64,000 nt of DNA from [Empedobacter] haloabium (GCA_008011715.2 CP136508.1:6324001-6388000); one strand, 5' to 3'; counted from the stretch's first letter, positions 8,600 to 17,895 are shown. Numbers and translations: made by a program. The notes: a model not told the origin generated them from the letters alone.

Positions 8600-9834
8600 T
8601 CGCGCGCGTCGTCGATCACCTTGCCGTCGTTGGGCAGGCTGCCGCGCGCGACCAGGCGTACCTCGCCGCGCAACTTCGTCACCTCGCGAATGGTGGTGAC
8701 TATGGCATCGGCCGGGCCGGCAGGGTCGTCCACCTCGCAATGCAAGGTCATGGTCTCGTCGGCGATCGTGCCCGTCACGACCAGGCGCACCTTGCCGAGT
8801 TGCGGGTGGCGCCGCGCCACCTCGTGCACCTGCGACGGGTGCACGAACATGCCGCGCACTTTCGTCGTCTGGTCGGCCCGTCCCAGCCAGCCGCGGATAC
8901 GCGTGTTGGTGCGCCCGCACGGCGACGGCGGCACATCCGTCAGCACGGCCGACAGGTCGCCGGTGGCAAAACGGACCAGCGGGTAGTCCGGATTGAACAC
9001 CGTCAGCACCACTTCGCCCACCTCGCCCTCGGGCACCGGCTCGCCGGAGCCGGGCCGCACGATTTCCAGGATGATTTCCTCGTCCAGCACCATGCCGGGA
9101 TTGAGCTTGCCGTCCGTGCGCGTCTCGTACGCGATGGCGCCGGCGTCGGCCGACGCGTAGGCCTGACAGACGTGCGCGATGCCGTGGTCGACGAACCACT
9201 GGCGCAGCGAATCCGGCAGCGCCTCGGCGCTCAGCAGCGCGTGCCGCACGCTGCCGATGTCGGCGCCCATCTCGCGCGCCTTTTCCATGATCAGTTTCAG
9301 GAACGACGGTGTGCCCACATAGGTGTCTGGCCGCAGCTCGGCCATCGCCTGCACCTGCAATTCGGTCTGGCCGCTGCCGGCCGGGATCACGGTGCAGCCG
9401 ATCAGCGCCGCCGCCGATTCCACCATGAAGGCGGCCGGCGTGAAGTGATAGGAAAAGCAGTTCTGCAGCAGGCCGCCGGGGCGCACGCCGGCCGCATACA
9501 AGGGCCGGGCAAAGCGCCACCAGTCCGGTGCGCGCCCTTCCGCATCGAAGATGGGCCCGGGTGACATGTAAATGCGGCGCAGCTGCCGTGCCGGCGTGCT
9601 GGTCAGGCCACCGAACGGCTGGTTCTGCTGCTGCAGGGCCTTCAGGTCGGCCTTGCGGGTGACGGGCAGGCGCGCCAGCGCGGCACGTGTGGCGATGCCG
9701 GCAGGGTCGACGTCGCCCAGGATGCGCGCCCAGCCCGGCGCCGTGCGCGCCTGCGCGATCAGGCCGGGCAGGCGCGCCATCAGGTCGGCCTCGCGCTCGG
9801 CCGGGGCGCGCGTTTCGCGGCGGTCCAGGGTCAT
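8590..9834 (-). CDS. Phenylacetate-CoA ligase family (AMP-binding) enzyme
   Basis: A 414-residue adenylate-forming enzyme of the PaaK-like branch. It has SYHFTPAAFMVESAAALIG, a P-loop-like PAGSGQTELQ, the ALLSAEALPDSLR segment, an adenine-binding QAYASADAGAIAYE, and a C-terminal lobe ending in GKVIDD (catalytic Lys region). It activates a carboxylic acid, probably aromatic, to the CoA ester. The start overlaps the preceding YjbR gene (ATGA). It is the last gene of the leftward ABC-importer operon, which suggests that the imported ligand is CoA-activated; the substrate is unknown. Confidence 0.85.
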   Translation of the reverse strand: MTLDRRETRAPAEREADLMARLPGLIAQARTAPGWARILGDVDPAGIATRAALARLPVTRKADLKALQQQNQPFGGLTSTPARQLRRIYMSPGPIFDAEGRAPDWWRFARPLYAAGVRPGGLLQNCFSYHFTPAAFMVESAAALIGCTVIPAGSGQTELQVQAMAELRPDTYVGTPSFLKLIMEKAREMGADIGSVRHALLSAEALPDSLRQWFVDHGIAHVCQAYASADAGAIAYETRTDGKLNPGMVLDEEIILEIVRPGSGEPVPEGEVGEVVLTVFNPDYPLVRFATGDLSAVLTDVPPSPCGRTNTRIRGWLGRADQTTKVRGMFVHPSQVHEVARRHPQLGKVRLVVTGTIADETMTLHCEVDDPAGPADAIVTTIREVTKLRGEVRLVARGSLPNDGKVIDDARDYR

Positions 9835-10184
9835 GGCGTGCCTCCGATCTCGCGCTGCAGTTTTTTTGTCAGCTTGGCGAAAATCAGTTCGTAGGCGCGC
9901 CGCAGCAGGCTGGCCGCCTCGGCGTCCGACACGGCCTTGAAGTCGTCGATCATGACCCATTTGGCCCGCGCGAGAAAGGGCGCCGGCACGAAGCCGGGGC
10001 GGTCGGTCAGCGCCAGGAAGGCGTCGTCTTCGACCTTCAGGCTGAGGCGGCGCGCCTGCTCGTCGTTGTCGGTGGCGGCAAACATCTTGCCGCCCACGCA
10101 GTAGACCAGCACGCCGCTCCATTTGATCTCTTCCGTGACGCCCGGGAACGAGCGGCACAGCTGTTTGGCTTTGTTCAGGTTCAT
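9831..10184 (-). CDS. MmcQ/YjbR family protein
   Basis: A 117-residue protein of the MmcQ/YjbR fold (a CyaY-like alpha/beta domain). Marks are FPGVTEEIKW near residue 15, GGKMFAATDND, LSLKVEDDAFLAL and WVMIDDF. Some members bind DNA but the role is not settled. It lies between the LivF-type ATPase (3-bp gap) and the terminal acyl-CoA ligase (4-bp overlap), so it is co-translated with the transport operon. Confidence 0.8.
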   Translation of the reverse strand: MNLNKAKQLCRSFPGVTEEIKWSGVLVYCVGGKMFAATDNDEQARRLSLKVEDDAFLALTDRPGFVPAPFLARAKWVMIDDFKAVSDAEAASLLRRAYELIFAKLTKKLQREIGGTP

Positions 10185-10187
10185 GGT

Positions 10188-10988
10188 TCAGGCCAGCCAG
10201 CGCTTGCGCCGGCGGTAGAATTTCTGGTCGCGGAAGCTCTTGCGCTCCGCACCGGCGACGCCCAGGTAGAACTCCTTGACGTCCTCGTTGTTGGCCAGGT
10301 CGGCGGCCGCGCCTTCCATCACCACGCGGCCGTTTTCCAGGATGTAGCCGAAGTCGGCGTAGCGCAACGCCACCATGGTGTTCTGCTCGGCCAGCAGGAA
10401 CGACACGTTCTCGCGCGCGTTCAGGTCCTTGACGATGTCGAAGATCTCTTCGACGATCTGCGGCGCGATGCCCATCGACGGCTCGTCCAGCAGGATCATC
10501 GAGGGCTTGGCCATCAAGGCCCGGCCGATGGCGCACATCTGTTGCTCGCCGCCGGACGTGTAGCCGGCCTGGCTGGCGCGGCGCTCCTTCAGGCGCGGGA
10601 AGTAGTGATAGACCTTGTCGAGCGAGTCGCGCAGCTCGGCGCGCGAGGCCTTGCGCGTGTAGGCGCCCGTCAGCAGGTTTTCTTCGATGGTGAGATGGCC
10701 GAAGCAATGCCTTCCTTCCATCACCTGGGACAGGCCGCGCCGCACCAGCTCATTGGGCGTGAGCTGGTCGATGCGCTCGCCCTGGAAACGCACTTCTCCC
10801 TTTGTCACGTCGCCCCGCTCGCCGCGCAGCAGGGTCGAGATGGTCTTCAGCGTGGTGGACTTGCCGGCCCCGTTCGCGCCCAGCAGCGCGACGATCTTGC
10901 CCTGCGGGACCTGCAAGGACACACCCTTGAGCACGAGGATCACATGGTCGTAGATCACCTCGATATTGTTGACGGACAGGTAGCTCAT
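10188..10988 (-). CDS. Branched-chain-type ABC transporter ATPase (LivF-like)
   Basis: A 266-residue cytosolic ATPase of the HAAT (branched-chain amino acid) importer family. It has Walker A GANGAGKSTT, a Q-loop in GLSQVMEGRH, signature YTSGGEQQM (a variant of LSGGQ), Walker B SMILLDEPSMG and an H-loop replaced by AEQNT, as is usual in LivF. A basic tail of about 25 residues after the core (KSFRDQKFYRRRKRW) is longer than in classical LivF. It is the fifth transporter component of the leftward operon. Confidence 0.9.
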   Translation of the reverse strand: MSYLSVNNIEVIYDHVILVLKGVSLQVPQGKIVALLGANGAGKSTTLKTISTLLRGERGDVTKGEVRFQGERIDQLTPNELVRRGLSQVMEGRHCFGHLTIEENLLTGAYTRKASRAELRDSLDKVYHYFPRLKERRASQAGYTSGGEQQMCAIGRALMAKPSMILLDEPSMGIAPQIVEEIFDIVKDLNARENVSFLLAEQNTMVALRYADFGYILENGRVVMEGAAADLANNEDVKEFYLGVAGAERKSFRDQKFYRRRKRWLA

Positions 10989-11006
10989 ACGCTCGCTTTC
11001 ATCCGC

Positions 11007-12296
11007 TTACTTCAGGCAGGCCGGCGTGAGTTTCTTCTCGGCCGCGTACTTGGTGGACGATTCGTCCACCAGCCGCTTCACCAGCGCGCGGTCGCCCACG
11101 ATCCAGTTCGGCGTGATGGCCACCCATTTCTTGCCGTCCCATTGCTGTACCTTGACGGCGCCGGAGCCCTCGTGGTCCTCGCAGCTGGTCTTCACGGTCG
11201 GGAACATGTTGACGGCGCCGATGGCCTTCTGGCGCGCCGCGTCGATGTTCAGGTTTTCCAGGCCCCAGCGCAGCTGCTCGCCGGTGACGGGTTTGCCCTT
11301 GCCGAACTTCTCCTGCGCGGCGCGCATCGCCTCGACGAACAGGATGCCGGCCGTGACGCCGCGCATGTGGTAGACGGAACCGATGCGGCCCTTGTCGGCC
11401 AGGTTGCCCTTGCCGGCGCCGTAGACGGTCTGGCGGATGTTGTCCAGCACCGGGTAGTTGCCGGGGGTGTTGAACGACATCGCCGTGTAGCCCTTGGCGG
11501 CGTCGCCGGATGGCACGGTGTCCTCTTCCGAGCCGGCCCACCACACGCCGAGGATTTTCTCGCGCGGGAAGCCGTTGCGCTGCGCCGTCTTGATGGCGAC
11601 GGAGTTCATCACGCCCCAGCCCCACAGGATCACGTGGTCGGGCCGCGCCTGGCGGATCTGCAGCCACTGCGCCTGCTGCTCGCTGCCCGGCGGCGCCACG
11701 GGAATCTTCACGAGCTCGAAGCCCTGCTGCTGGGCCAGCGCCTCCAGCACCGGCAGCGGCTCCTTGCCGAACGCGGAGTCGTGGTACAGGTGCACGATCT
11801 TCTTGCCCTTCAAACTGCCACCGTTCTTGTCAGCCAGGTACTTGACCATCGCGGCGGCCTGGCTCCAGTAGCTGGAGATCAGCGGGAACACATAGGGGAA
11901 GACTTTACCGTTGGCGGCATCGGAGCGGCCATAGCCCAGCATCGTCATCGGAATCTTGTCCTGCGGGATGCGGTCCAGGATGCCGTAGGCGATGCCGGTG
12001 GACAGCGGCTCGACCAGGGTGGCACCGCCCTGGCTGGTCTTCAGCCGCTCATAACACTCGACGCCGCGCGATGGGTTGTATTCCGTCTCGCATTCCTCCC
12101 ACGTGACCTTGACGCCATTCACGCCGCCATTGGCGTTGACGAGGTTGAAGTAGTCGATGATGCCGCCGTAGAAGCCGGCGCCGCCGGATGCATAGGGGCC
12201 GACGCGGTACGACGGCAGCGCGACGAACTGCTGGGCCAGCGCCGTGGCACCGCTGGCGGCCAGCACGGCACCGAGCACGAGGGATTTGAACGTCAT
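11007..12296 (-). CDS. ABC transporter substrate-binding protein (LivK-like)
   Basis: A 429-residue periplasmic binding protein with a clear signal peptide (MTFKSLVLGAVLAASGATALAQ). The mature part shows the type-I periplasmic-binding fold of the Leu/Ile/Val family: YGGIIDYFNLVNANGGVNG near the N-terminus, GATLVEPLSTG, PMTMLGYGRSDAANG and a helical C-terminal end. It is longer than classical LivK (about 345 mature residues), as is common for members that bind aromatic or aliphatic acids. The ligand is unknown. It sits between the LivM and LivF genes. Confidence 0.9.
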   Translation of the reverse strand: MTFKSLVLGAVLAASGATALAQQFVALPSYRVGPYASGGAGFYGGIIDYFNLVNANGGVNGVKVTWEECETEYNPSRGVECYERLKTSQGGATLVEPLSTGIAYGILDRIPQDKIPMTMLGYGRSDAANGKVFPYVFPLISSYWSQAAAMVKYLADKNGGSLKGKKIVHLYHDSAFGKEPLPVLEALAQQQGFELVKIPVAPPGSEQQAQWLQIRQARPDHVILWGWGVMNSVAIKTAQRNGFPREKILGVWWAGSEEDTVPSGDAAKGYTAMSFNTPGNYPVLDNIRQTVYGAGKGNLADKGRIGSVYHMRGVTAGILFVEAMRAAQEKFGKGKPVTGEQLRWGLENLNIDAARQKAIGAVNMFPTVKTSCEDHEGSGAVKVQQWDGKKWVAITPNWIVGDRALVKRLVDESSTKYAAEKKLTPACLK

Positions 12297-12324
12297 GGTG
12301 GTCTCCTTTGGATTGTTATGGCGC

Positions 12325-13383
12325 CTAATGCGGGAATGGCCACAGGCGCAGCTTCTCTTTACCGATTTGCCACAAACGCGCCAGACCGTGCGGTTCCACG
12401 ATCAGGAAAAAGATGATCAGGGCGCCGAACACCATCAGCTCCAGGTTCGAGGCCACGCTGGTCGGCAGGCCCAGGCCGTGCGCGACGATGTTCAGGCCCA
12501 CCGGCAGCAGCACGATGAACGCGGCACCGAGGAAGGAGCCGAGGATCGAGCCGACGCCACCGATGATGATCATGAACAGGATGCGGAACGACAGATCCAG
12601 GCTGTATGCCTCCGGTTCCACCGTGCCGAGATAGGCGAACGCGTACAGTGCGCCGGCCACGCCGCAATAGAACGAGCTGACCGCGAACGCCAGCAGCTTG
12701 GTGCGCATCAGGCGGATGCCGATGACTTCGGCCGCCACGTCCATGTCGCGCACCGCCATCCAGGAGCGGCCCACGTTCGAGCGCACCATGTTCTTCGCCA
12801 GCAGCGCCATCAGCGCCACGATCAGCAGCACCAGCACGTACTTGCGCTGCGGCGTGTCGAAGGCGTAGCCGAGGATGACGATCTTCTGCGCCGTGATCAC
12901 GCCGGAGGCGCTGCCGCCCGTCAGCGCAGGGATCTTGGTCAGGCACCAGACCACGAAGAATTGCGTCGCCAGGGTGGACGCGGCGAGGTAAAAGCCGCGG
13001 ATGCGCAGCGACGGCAAGCCGAACGCGATGCCGACCATGGCGGCGCACAAGCCGCCCAGCACGAAGGCGACGAGGATCGGCAGGCCGGGGAAGCGGTAGA
13101 CGAAATTCCACGAGGCGAATGCGCCCACGGCCATGAACGCGGCCGTGCCGAGCGACAGCTGGCCGGCGTAGCCCGTCAGGATGTTCAGGCCCAGCGCCGC
13201 CAGGGCGAAGATCAGGAACGGGATCAGGATCGCCGACAGCAGATACGGCGTGGCGACGAAGGGCAGTACCAGCACGGCCAGCGTCAACGTCGCCAGCAGT
13301 GCGATGCGGTCCTGGCGGATCGGCAAGATCTGGCCGTCGGCCTCGTACGTGGTCTTGAACTGGCCGGCTTCACGATAGAACAT
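12325..13383 (-). CDS. Branched-chain-type ABC permease (LivM-like)
   Basis: A 352-residue inner-membrane permease with about ten hydrophobic helices. LivM-type marks are ALGLNILTGYAGQLSLGTAAFMAVGAF and, later, a coupling loop with SNVGRSWMAVRDMDVAAEVIG. The N-terminal 25 residues (FYREAGQFKTTYEADGQ) are hydrophilic, as in the longer members paired with acyl-CoA ligases. It starts one base after the LivH stop, so translation is probably coupled. Confidence 0.9.
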   Translation of the reverse strand: MFYREAGQFKTTYEADGQILPIRQDRIALLATLTLAVLVLPFVATPYLLSAILIPFLIFALAALGLNILTGYAGQLSLGTAAFMAVGAFASWNFVYRFPGLPILVAFVLGGLCAAMVGIAFGLPSLRIRGFYLAASTLATQFFVVWCLTKIPALTGGSASGVITAQKIVILGYAFDTPQRKYVLVLLIVALMALLAKNMVRSNVGRSWMAVRDMDVAAEVIGIRLMRTKLLAFAVSSFYCGVAGALYAFAYLGTVEPEAYSLDLSFRILFMIIIGGVGSILGSFLGAAFIVLLPVGLNIVAHGLGLPTSVASNLELMVFGALIIFFLIVEPHGLARLWQIGKEKLRLWPFPH

Positions 13384-13384
13384 G

Positions 13385-14287
13385 TCAGATCCTCCGGATG
13401 ATTTTTTCGCCGAACAGCCCTTCCGGCCGCACCAGCAGGAACAGCAGCGCCAGCACGTAGGGGAACCAGCCCTCGATGCCGCCGCCGACCAGGGGACCGA
13501 TGTACACCTCGGCCAGCTTTTCCGAGGCGCCGATGATCAGGCCACCGACGATGGCGCCCGGAACGGAGGTAAAACCGCCCAGTATCAGCACCGGCAGGGC
13601 TTTCAGGGCGATGAACGTCAGCGCGAACTGCACGCCGTTGCGGGCGCCCCACAACAGGCCCGCCACCAGCGCGACGACGCCGGCGACAGCCCACAGGATG
13701 GCCCAGATGCGCTGCAGCGGAATGCCGACGGCCAGCGCGGCCTGGTGGTCGTCCGCCACGGCGCGCAACGCGCGGCCCACCTTGGTCTTGGCGAACAGCA
13801 CGGCCAGCAGCAGCACCAGCACGCCGCAGACGGCGGCCGCCATCACGTCGAACTGCGAGACGACGATGTTGAAACGGTCCAGCACCGATTGCAGCGGCAC
13901 GTCCTCGATCGGCAGCGCCAGCTGGTGCACCTGCGAGTCCCAGATCAGCTGGGCCAGGCCCTCGAGGAAGAAGGCCAGGCCGATGGTGGCCATGAACAGC
14001 GTGATCTCGGGCTGGTTCACCAATGGCCGCAGCACCACCCGCTCGATGCACAGCCCCAGGATCACCATCGCCGCGATGGTGGCGGGGATGGCCAGCCACA
14101 GTGGCATGCCGAAGCGGTCCATCAGGCCCACGCACGTCAGCGCGGCAAAGAACACCATCGCGCCCTGGGCGAAATTGAACACGCCCGAGGCTTTGTAGAT
14201 CAGCACGAAACCGATGGCGACCAGCGCGTACATGACGCCCGACAGCAGGCCGCCGATCAGGACTTCAAAGAAAAAGTTAATGTCCAT
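13385..14287 (-). CDS. Branched-chain-type ABC permease (LivH-like)
   Basis: A 300-residue inner-membrane permease with about eight hydrophobic helices. It has the LivH features LLSGVMYALVAIGFVLIYKA and GVFNFAQGAMVFFAA at the N-terminus and LRAVADDHQAALAVGI as the ATPase-coupling loop. It forms the translocation pore together with LivM. The start overlaps the end of the LivG gene by 11 bp. Confidence 0.9.
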   Translation of the reverse strand: MDINFFFEVLIGGLLSGVMYALVAIGFVLIYKASGVFNFAQGAMVFFAALTCVGLMDRFGMPLWLAIPATIAAMVILGLCIERVVLRPLVNQPEITLFMATIGLAFFLEGLAQLIWDSQVHQLALPIEDVPLQSVLDRFNIVVSQFDVMAAAVCGVLVLLLAVLFAKTKVGRALRAVADDHQAALAVGIPLQRIWAILWAVAGVVALVAGLLWGARNGVQFALTFIALKALPVLILGGFTSVPGAIVGGLIIGASEKLAEVYIGPLVGGGIEGWFPYVLALLFLLVRPEGLFGEKIIRRI

Positions 14288-15098
14288 GCGCGGCTCCCAA
14301 ATAGGCGGAGATCACTTCCGGATTGGCGCGCACCTCGTCCGGCGTACCGTCGCCGATCTTGCGGCCGTAGTCGAGCACGACGACGCGGTCGGAGATGTCC
14401 ATGACGACGCCCATGTCGTGCTCGATCAGCACGATGGTCGTGCCGAACTGGTCGTTCACGTCGAGAATGAAACGGCACATGTCCTGCTTTTCCTCCACGT
14501 TCATGCCGGCCATCGGCTCGTCCAGCAGCAGGATGTCGGGCTCGGCCGCCAGGGCCCGGCCCAGCTCCACGCGCTTTTGCAGGCCGTACGGCAGGCGCCC
14601 CACCGGGGTCTTGCGGATGTGCTGGATCTCGAGGAAGTCGATGATCTCCTCGGCCTTGTGGCGATGCGCGATCTCCTCGCGCCGCGCCGGCCCCCAGTAC
14701 AGTGCCTGCAGCAGGAAGTTCGAGCGCATCTTGAGGTTACGGCCCGTCATGATGTTGTCCAGCACCGTCATGCCCTTGAACAGCGCGATGTTCTGGAACG
14801 TACGGGCGATGCCGGATTTCGCCGCCGCGTAGCAGTCCATGTTCCTGCGGTGTTCGCCGCGGTAGACGATCTCGCCCTGCTGCGGGCGGTACACGCCGTT
14901 GATCACATTGAGCATGGAGCTCTTGCCGGCGCCGTTCGGGCCGATGATGGCGCGGATCTCGTGCTGGCGCACGTCGAACGAGATGTCGGTCAGCGCCTTC
15001 ACGCCGCCGAACGACAGCGAGATATGGCGCAGGTCGAGGATCACCGGGCCGGTCTGGCGCCCCGCCTCGAAGTGGGCGCCGGGTTCGTTCATCTGCAT
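14277..15098 (-). CDS. Branched-chain-type ABC transporter ATPase (LivG-like)
   Basis: A cytosolic ATPase with Walker A GPNGAGKSSM, Q-loop ARTFQNIALF, a signature region PYGLQKRVELGRAL, Walker B ILLLDEPMAGM and H-loop IEHDMG. The start at 15098 (MQMNEPG) has AAGGAG five bases ahead. An ATG at 15116 would instead overlap the upstream ligase stop as ATGA, and either could be used; the longer open frame beyond that is a shadow of the ligase gene. It pairs with LivF as the ATPase dimer. Confidence 0.9.
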   Translation of the reverse strand: MQMNEPGAHFEAGRQTGPVILDLRHISLSFGGVKALTDISFDVRQHEIRAIIGPNGAGKSSMLNVINGVYRPQQGEIVYRGEHRRNMDCYAAAKSGIARTFQNIALFKGMTVLDNIMTGRNLKMRSNFLLQALYWGPARREEIAHRHKAEEIIDFLEIQHIRKTPVGRLPYGLQKRVELGRALAAEPDILLLDEPMAGMNVEEKQDMCRFILDVNDQFGTTIVLIEHDMGVVMDISDRVVVLDYGRKIGDGTPDEVRANPEVISAYLGAAHGH

Positions 15099-15112
15099 GG
15101 GTTCTCCTTCGC

Positions 15113-17053
15113 TCATGCGGCGTGGGCGGTGACGACCGGGAAGGTGCGGCAGTCGGCGATGCGCAGGTCGGCCGAGACGGTGCCGCTGCGCCCGTCCTCG
15201 AATTTGACCTGGGTGCTGATGTACTGCGAGGCCTTGCCCGCGTACAGCGCGTCGATCAGCACCGCGTACTTCTCCGCGATGAACTTGCGGCGCACCTTGC
15301 GCGTGCGCGTCAGCTCGTCGTCGTCCGGGTCCAGCTCCTTGTGCAGCACGAGGAAGCGGTGCACCTGCGTCTGCCCCATCAGCGCTTCGCTGGCCAGGTC
15401 CGCGTTGACCTTCTCGACGCATTCCTGCATCAGCGCATAGGTTTGCGGATGCGCGGCCAGGTCGGTATAGCCCGCATAGGCAATGCCGCGCCGCTCGGCC
15501 CAGTTGCCCACCGCTTCCATGTCGATGTTGAGGAACGCGCAGACGGTGTCGCGGCCATGGCCGAACGCGACGGCCTCCTTGATGAAGGGGAAGAACTTCA
15601 GCTTGTTCTCGACGTAGTTGGGCGCGAAGATGGCGCCGTGGTTCATGCGCCCCACGTCGGCCGCGCGGTCGATGATGCGCAGGTGACCATCGTTGTCGAA
15701 CACGCCGGCGTCGCCGGTATGGAAGTAGCCTTCGGCGTCGATCGCTTCGGCCGTCGCTTCCGGGCGCTGGTAGTAGCCGTCCATCAGCGTGGGCGACTTG
15801 ACCAGCACTTCACCGTTGTCGGCCAGGCGCACGTCCACACCCGGCGCCGGCTTGCCCACGCTGTCGAACTTGATCTGGCCGTCCGGCTGCAGGCAGATGT
15901 AGGCGCAAGTCTCGGTCGAGCCATAAAACTGTTTCAAGTTGACGCCGATCGAGCGGTAGAAGCGGAACAGGTCAGGCCCGATGGCGGCGCCGGCCGTGTA
16001 GGCCACCTTCACGCGCGAAAAACCGAGCACGTTTTTCAGTGGGCCGTACACCAGCACCTGGCCCAGGGCATACGCAACGCGATCGGACCAGGGCACGGGC
16101 CGGCCGTCCAGCAGCTCGGCGCCGCAGCGCCGCGCCACCGCCATGAAGTGGTGGAACAGGCGGCGTTTCAAGGCGCCCGCGTCCTCCATCCGGATCATCA
16201 CCTGCGTCAGCATGTTCTCGAACACGCGCGGCGGGGCGAAATAATAGGTCGGGCCGATCTCGCGCAGGTCCGTCATCACCGTCTCGCCCGATTCTGGGCA
16301 GTTGACGGTGAAGCCGGCAACCAGCGCCTGGGCAAACGAGAACAGGCAGTCGCCCACCCACGCCATCGGCAGGTAGGAGAGCACGTTTTCCTGATCCGTC
16401 AGGCCCTCGAACGCGACGCCGCCCGTGCCGGCCGCCAGCAGCGCGGCATGGGTCTGGCACACGCCCTTCGGTTTGCCGGTGGTGCCGGAGGTGTACAGGA
16501 TCACGGCGTTGTCGCCTGGCTGGCCCGCCTCGATGGCGGCGTCATAACAGCCGGGGTTGGCGCGGTCCCAGGTCCGGCCCGCTTCCTGCAGCCGCGCGAA
16601 CGACAGCAGCTCGGGCTGGCGGTAGTGGCGTAGACCCCGTTCGTCGTCGTAGGCGATGTGGGCAATCGCCGGATACTGCGCCTTCAGTTCCAGCAGCTTG
16701 TCGACCTGTTCCTGGTCCTCGACGACGGCGAAGCGGATGCCGGCGTCCGCCAGCACGTAGGCCATGTCGGCGGCGGGCGCGTCCTGGTACAAGGGCACGG
16801 CCACGCCGCCCAGGCATTGCGCGGCCAGCATGGCCCAGTACAGGCGCGGCCGGTTGTCGCCGACGATGGCCAGGTGCATGCCGCGCCCGAAGCCCAGCGC
16901 GGCCAGGCCGCAGGCGAGGGCGCGCACCTCGTCGTTGACCTGCTGCCACGTCCACGTCTGCCAGATGCCCAGATGTTTTTCGCGGTAGGCGCTCTGGTGT
17001 GGCCGCTCGCGCCCGTGCTCCAGCAGGCGGCGCGGGAACGTCGTTGCTTGCAT
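15113..17053 (-). CDS. AMP-dependent acyl-CoA synthetase (long-chain type)
   Basis: A 646-residue adenylate-forming ligase. It has the P-loop ILYTSGTTGKPKGV near residue 190, the adenine motif QFYGSTETCAY, GYFHTGDAG (ribose-binding Asp) and a C-terminal segment with TRTRKVRRKFIAEKY (catalytic-Lys region). The length and the 'linker' segment resemble fatty-acyl-CoA ligases of the FadD15/long-chain group. It is the first gene of the leftward operon with the LivGHMKF-like importer, which suggests that imported acids are thio-esterified on entry. The substrate is not readable from sequence. Confidence 0.88.
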   Translation of the reverse strand: MQATTFPRRLLEHGRERPHQSAYREKHLGIWQTWTWQQVNDEVRALACGLAALGFGRGMHLAIVGDNRPRLYWAMLAAQCLGGVAVPLYQDAPAADMAYVLADAGIRFAVVEDQEQVDKLLELKAQYPAIAHIAYDDERGLRHYRQPELLSFARLQEAGRTWDRANPGCYDAAIEAGQPGDNAVILYTSGTTGKPKGVCQTHAALLAAGTGGVAFEGLTDQENVLSYLPMAWVGDCLFSFAQALVAGFTVNCPESGETVMTDLREIGPTYYFAPPRVFENMLTQVMIRMEDAGALKRRLFHHFMAVARRCGAELLDGRPVPWSDRVAYALGQVLVYGPLKNVLGFSRVKVAYTAGAAIGPDLFRFYRSIGVNLKQFYGSTETCAYICLQPDGQIKFDSVGKPAPGVDVRLADNGEVLVKSPTLMDGYYQRPEATAEAIDAEGYFHTGDAGVFDNDGHLRIIDRAADVGRMNHGAIFAPNYVENKLKFFPFIKEAVAFGHGRDTVCAFLNIDMEAVGNWAERRGIAYAGYTDLAAHPQTYALMQECVEKVNADLASEALMGQTQVHRFLVLHKELDPDDDELTRTRKVRRKFIAEKYAVLIDALYAGKASQYISTQVKFEDGRSGTVSADLRIADCRTFPVVTAHAA

Positions 17054-17156
17054 CAGTGTCTCCCTGCCCTCGCGGGGGCATATGGTTTTTAGTCTGTTTT
17101 AGTTCTGATCCAGCACGCTTTTGTGTGATGATATTAACTTGCGATCCTGGGCCAGG

Positions 17157-17174
17157 TTGTCTTTTCGACGACAA
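17157..17174. promoter_or_regulatory. Inverted repeat in the divergent promoter region
   Basis: The 152-bp gap between the ligase/ABC operon and the Crp/Fnr-type gene contains TTGTC-TTTTCGAC-GACAA, 5-bp arms with an 8-bp spacer. Its position, 32 bp before the regulator start, and its dyad symmetry suit an operator for the divergent regulator. This is inference; the arms are short. Confidence 0.35.
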
Positions 17175-17205
17175 TTGGCCGGACTTTTTGTGGTGCGACG
17201 CAACA

Positions 17206-17895
17206 ATGGAAACCAGACAACCCAGCCTGAAGGAAGCCCTGCGCAGCGCCATCTGGGCCCGCACCCTGACGCCCGAGCAGATGGCGCGCGTGGAGGCAAC
17301 CACCTTCGAAGTGTTCGTGCCGAAAGGGGGTTTTGTCTGCCGCAAGGGCGAAGTGGTGGACAATTGGGTCGGCATCATCGCCGGCATGGTCAAGATGAAC
17401 AACTTCTCGCCATCCGGGAAGAGCGTGACATTTACGGGCGTGCCGCCGGGCGGCTGGTTCGGCGAAGGCTCGCTGTTGAAAGACGAGCACCGCAAATACG
17501 ATGCGATGGCGTTGCGCGACAGCCGCATCGCGCGCATGCCGGCCGAGACCTTTCACTGGCTGTTGGAGTCGAGCCTGCCGTTCACCCGCTTTCTCCTGAT
17601 GCAGCTGAACGAGCGGCTGGGCCAGTTCATCGGCATGGTCGAGAACGAGCGCCTGCTGGACCCGGACACGCGCGTGGCACGCTGCCTGGCCTCGCTGTTC
17701 AACTCGCACCTGTATCCCGGCATCGAGCGCCTGGTGCAGATCTCGCAGGAAGAGGTGGGTTTGCTGTCCGGCGCTTCGCGCGGCCGCGCCAACCAGGCAC
17801 TACAAGTGCTGGAGCGCCAGGGCCTGCTGCGGGTGGACTATGGCGGCATCCGCATCCTCGACCTGGAAGGCTTGCGGCGCTTCCAGGCGGGCTGA
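17206..17895 (+). CDS. Crp/Fnr family transcriptional regulator
   Basis: A 229-residue protein with an N-terminal cyclic-nucleotide-binding-like beta-roll (FVPKGGFVCRKGEVVDNWVG, GGWFGEGSLL), a long dimer helix (LPFTRFLLMQLNERLGQFIGM) and a C-terminal winged helix with ISQEEVGLLSGASRGRANQA. The N-terminal iron-sulfur cysteine cluster of FNR is absent, so this is not a classical oxygen sensor. It starts at ATG 17206; the longer upstream frame crosses the intergenic region. It is divergent from the ABC/ligase operon, which makes that operon its likely target. Confidence 0.87.
   Translation: METRQPSLKEALRSAIWARTLTPEQMARVEATTFEVFVPKGGFVCRKGEVVDNWVGIIAGMVKMNNFSPSGKSVTFTGVPPGGWFGEGSLLKDEHRKYDAMALRDSRIARMPAETFHWLLESSLPFTRFLLMQLNERLGQFIGMVENERLLDPDTRVARCLASLFNSHLYPGIERLVQISQEEVGLLSGASRGRANQALQVLERQGLLRVDYGGIRILDLEGLRRFQAG

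Noticed and set aside
7466..9520. Long minus-strand frame opposite the HAF protein and inside the ligase
   Set aside because: It has alanine/arginine/histidine-rich composition with no domain motifs. Shadow frames like this are expected at this GC content, and the true genes here are well supported.
9687..12416. 909-residue plus-strand frame opposite the ABC importer genes
   Set aside because: Low-complexity His/Arg/Ala-rich translation with no motif. The minus strand carries five clear transporter and ligase genes.
14277..15422. LivG with a 100-residue N-terminal extension
   Set aside because: The extension is a shadow of the ligase C-terminus. Two good starts (15116, 15098) lie right before the ABC domain.
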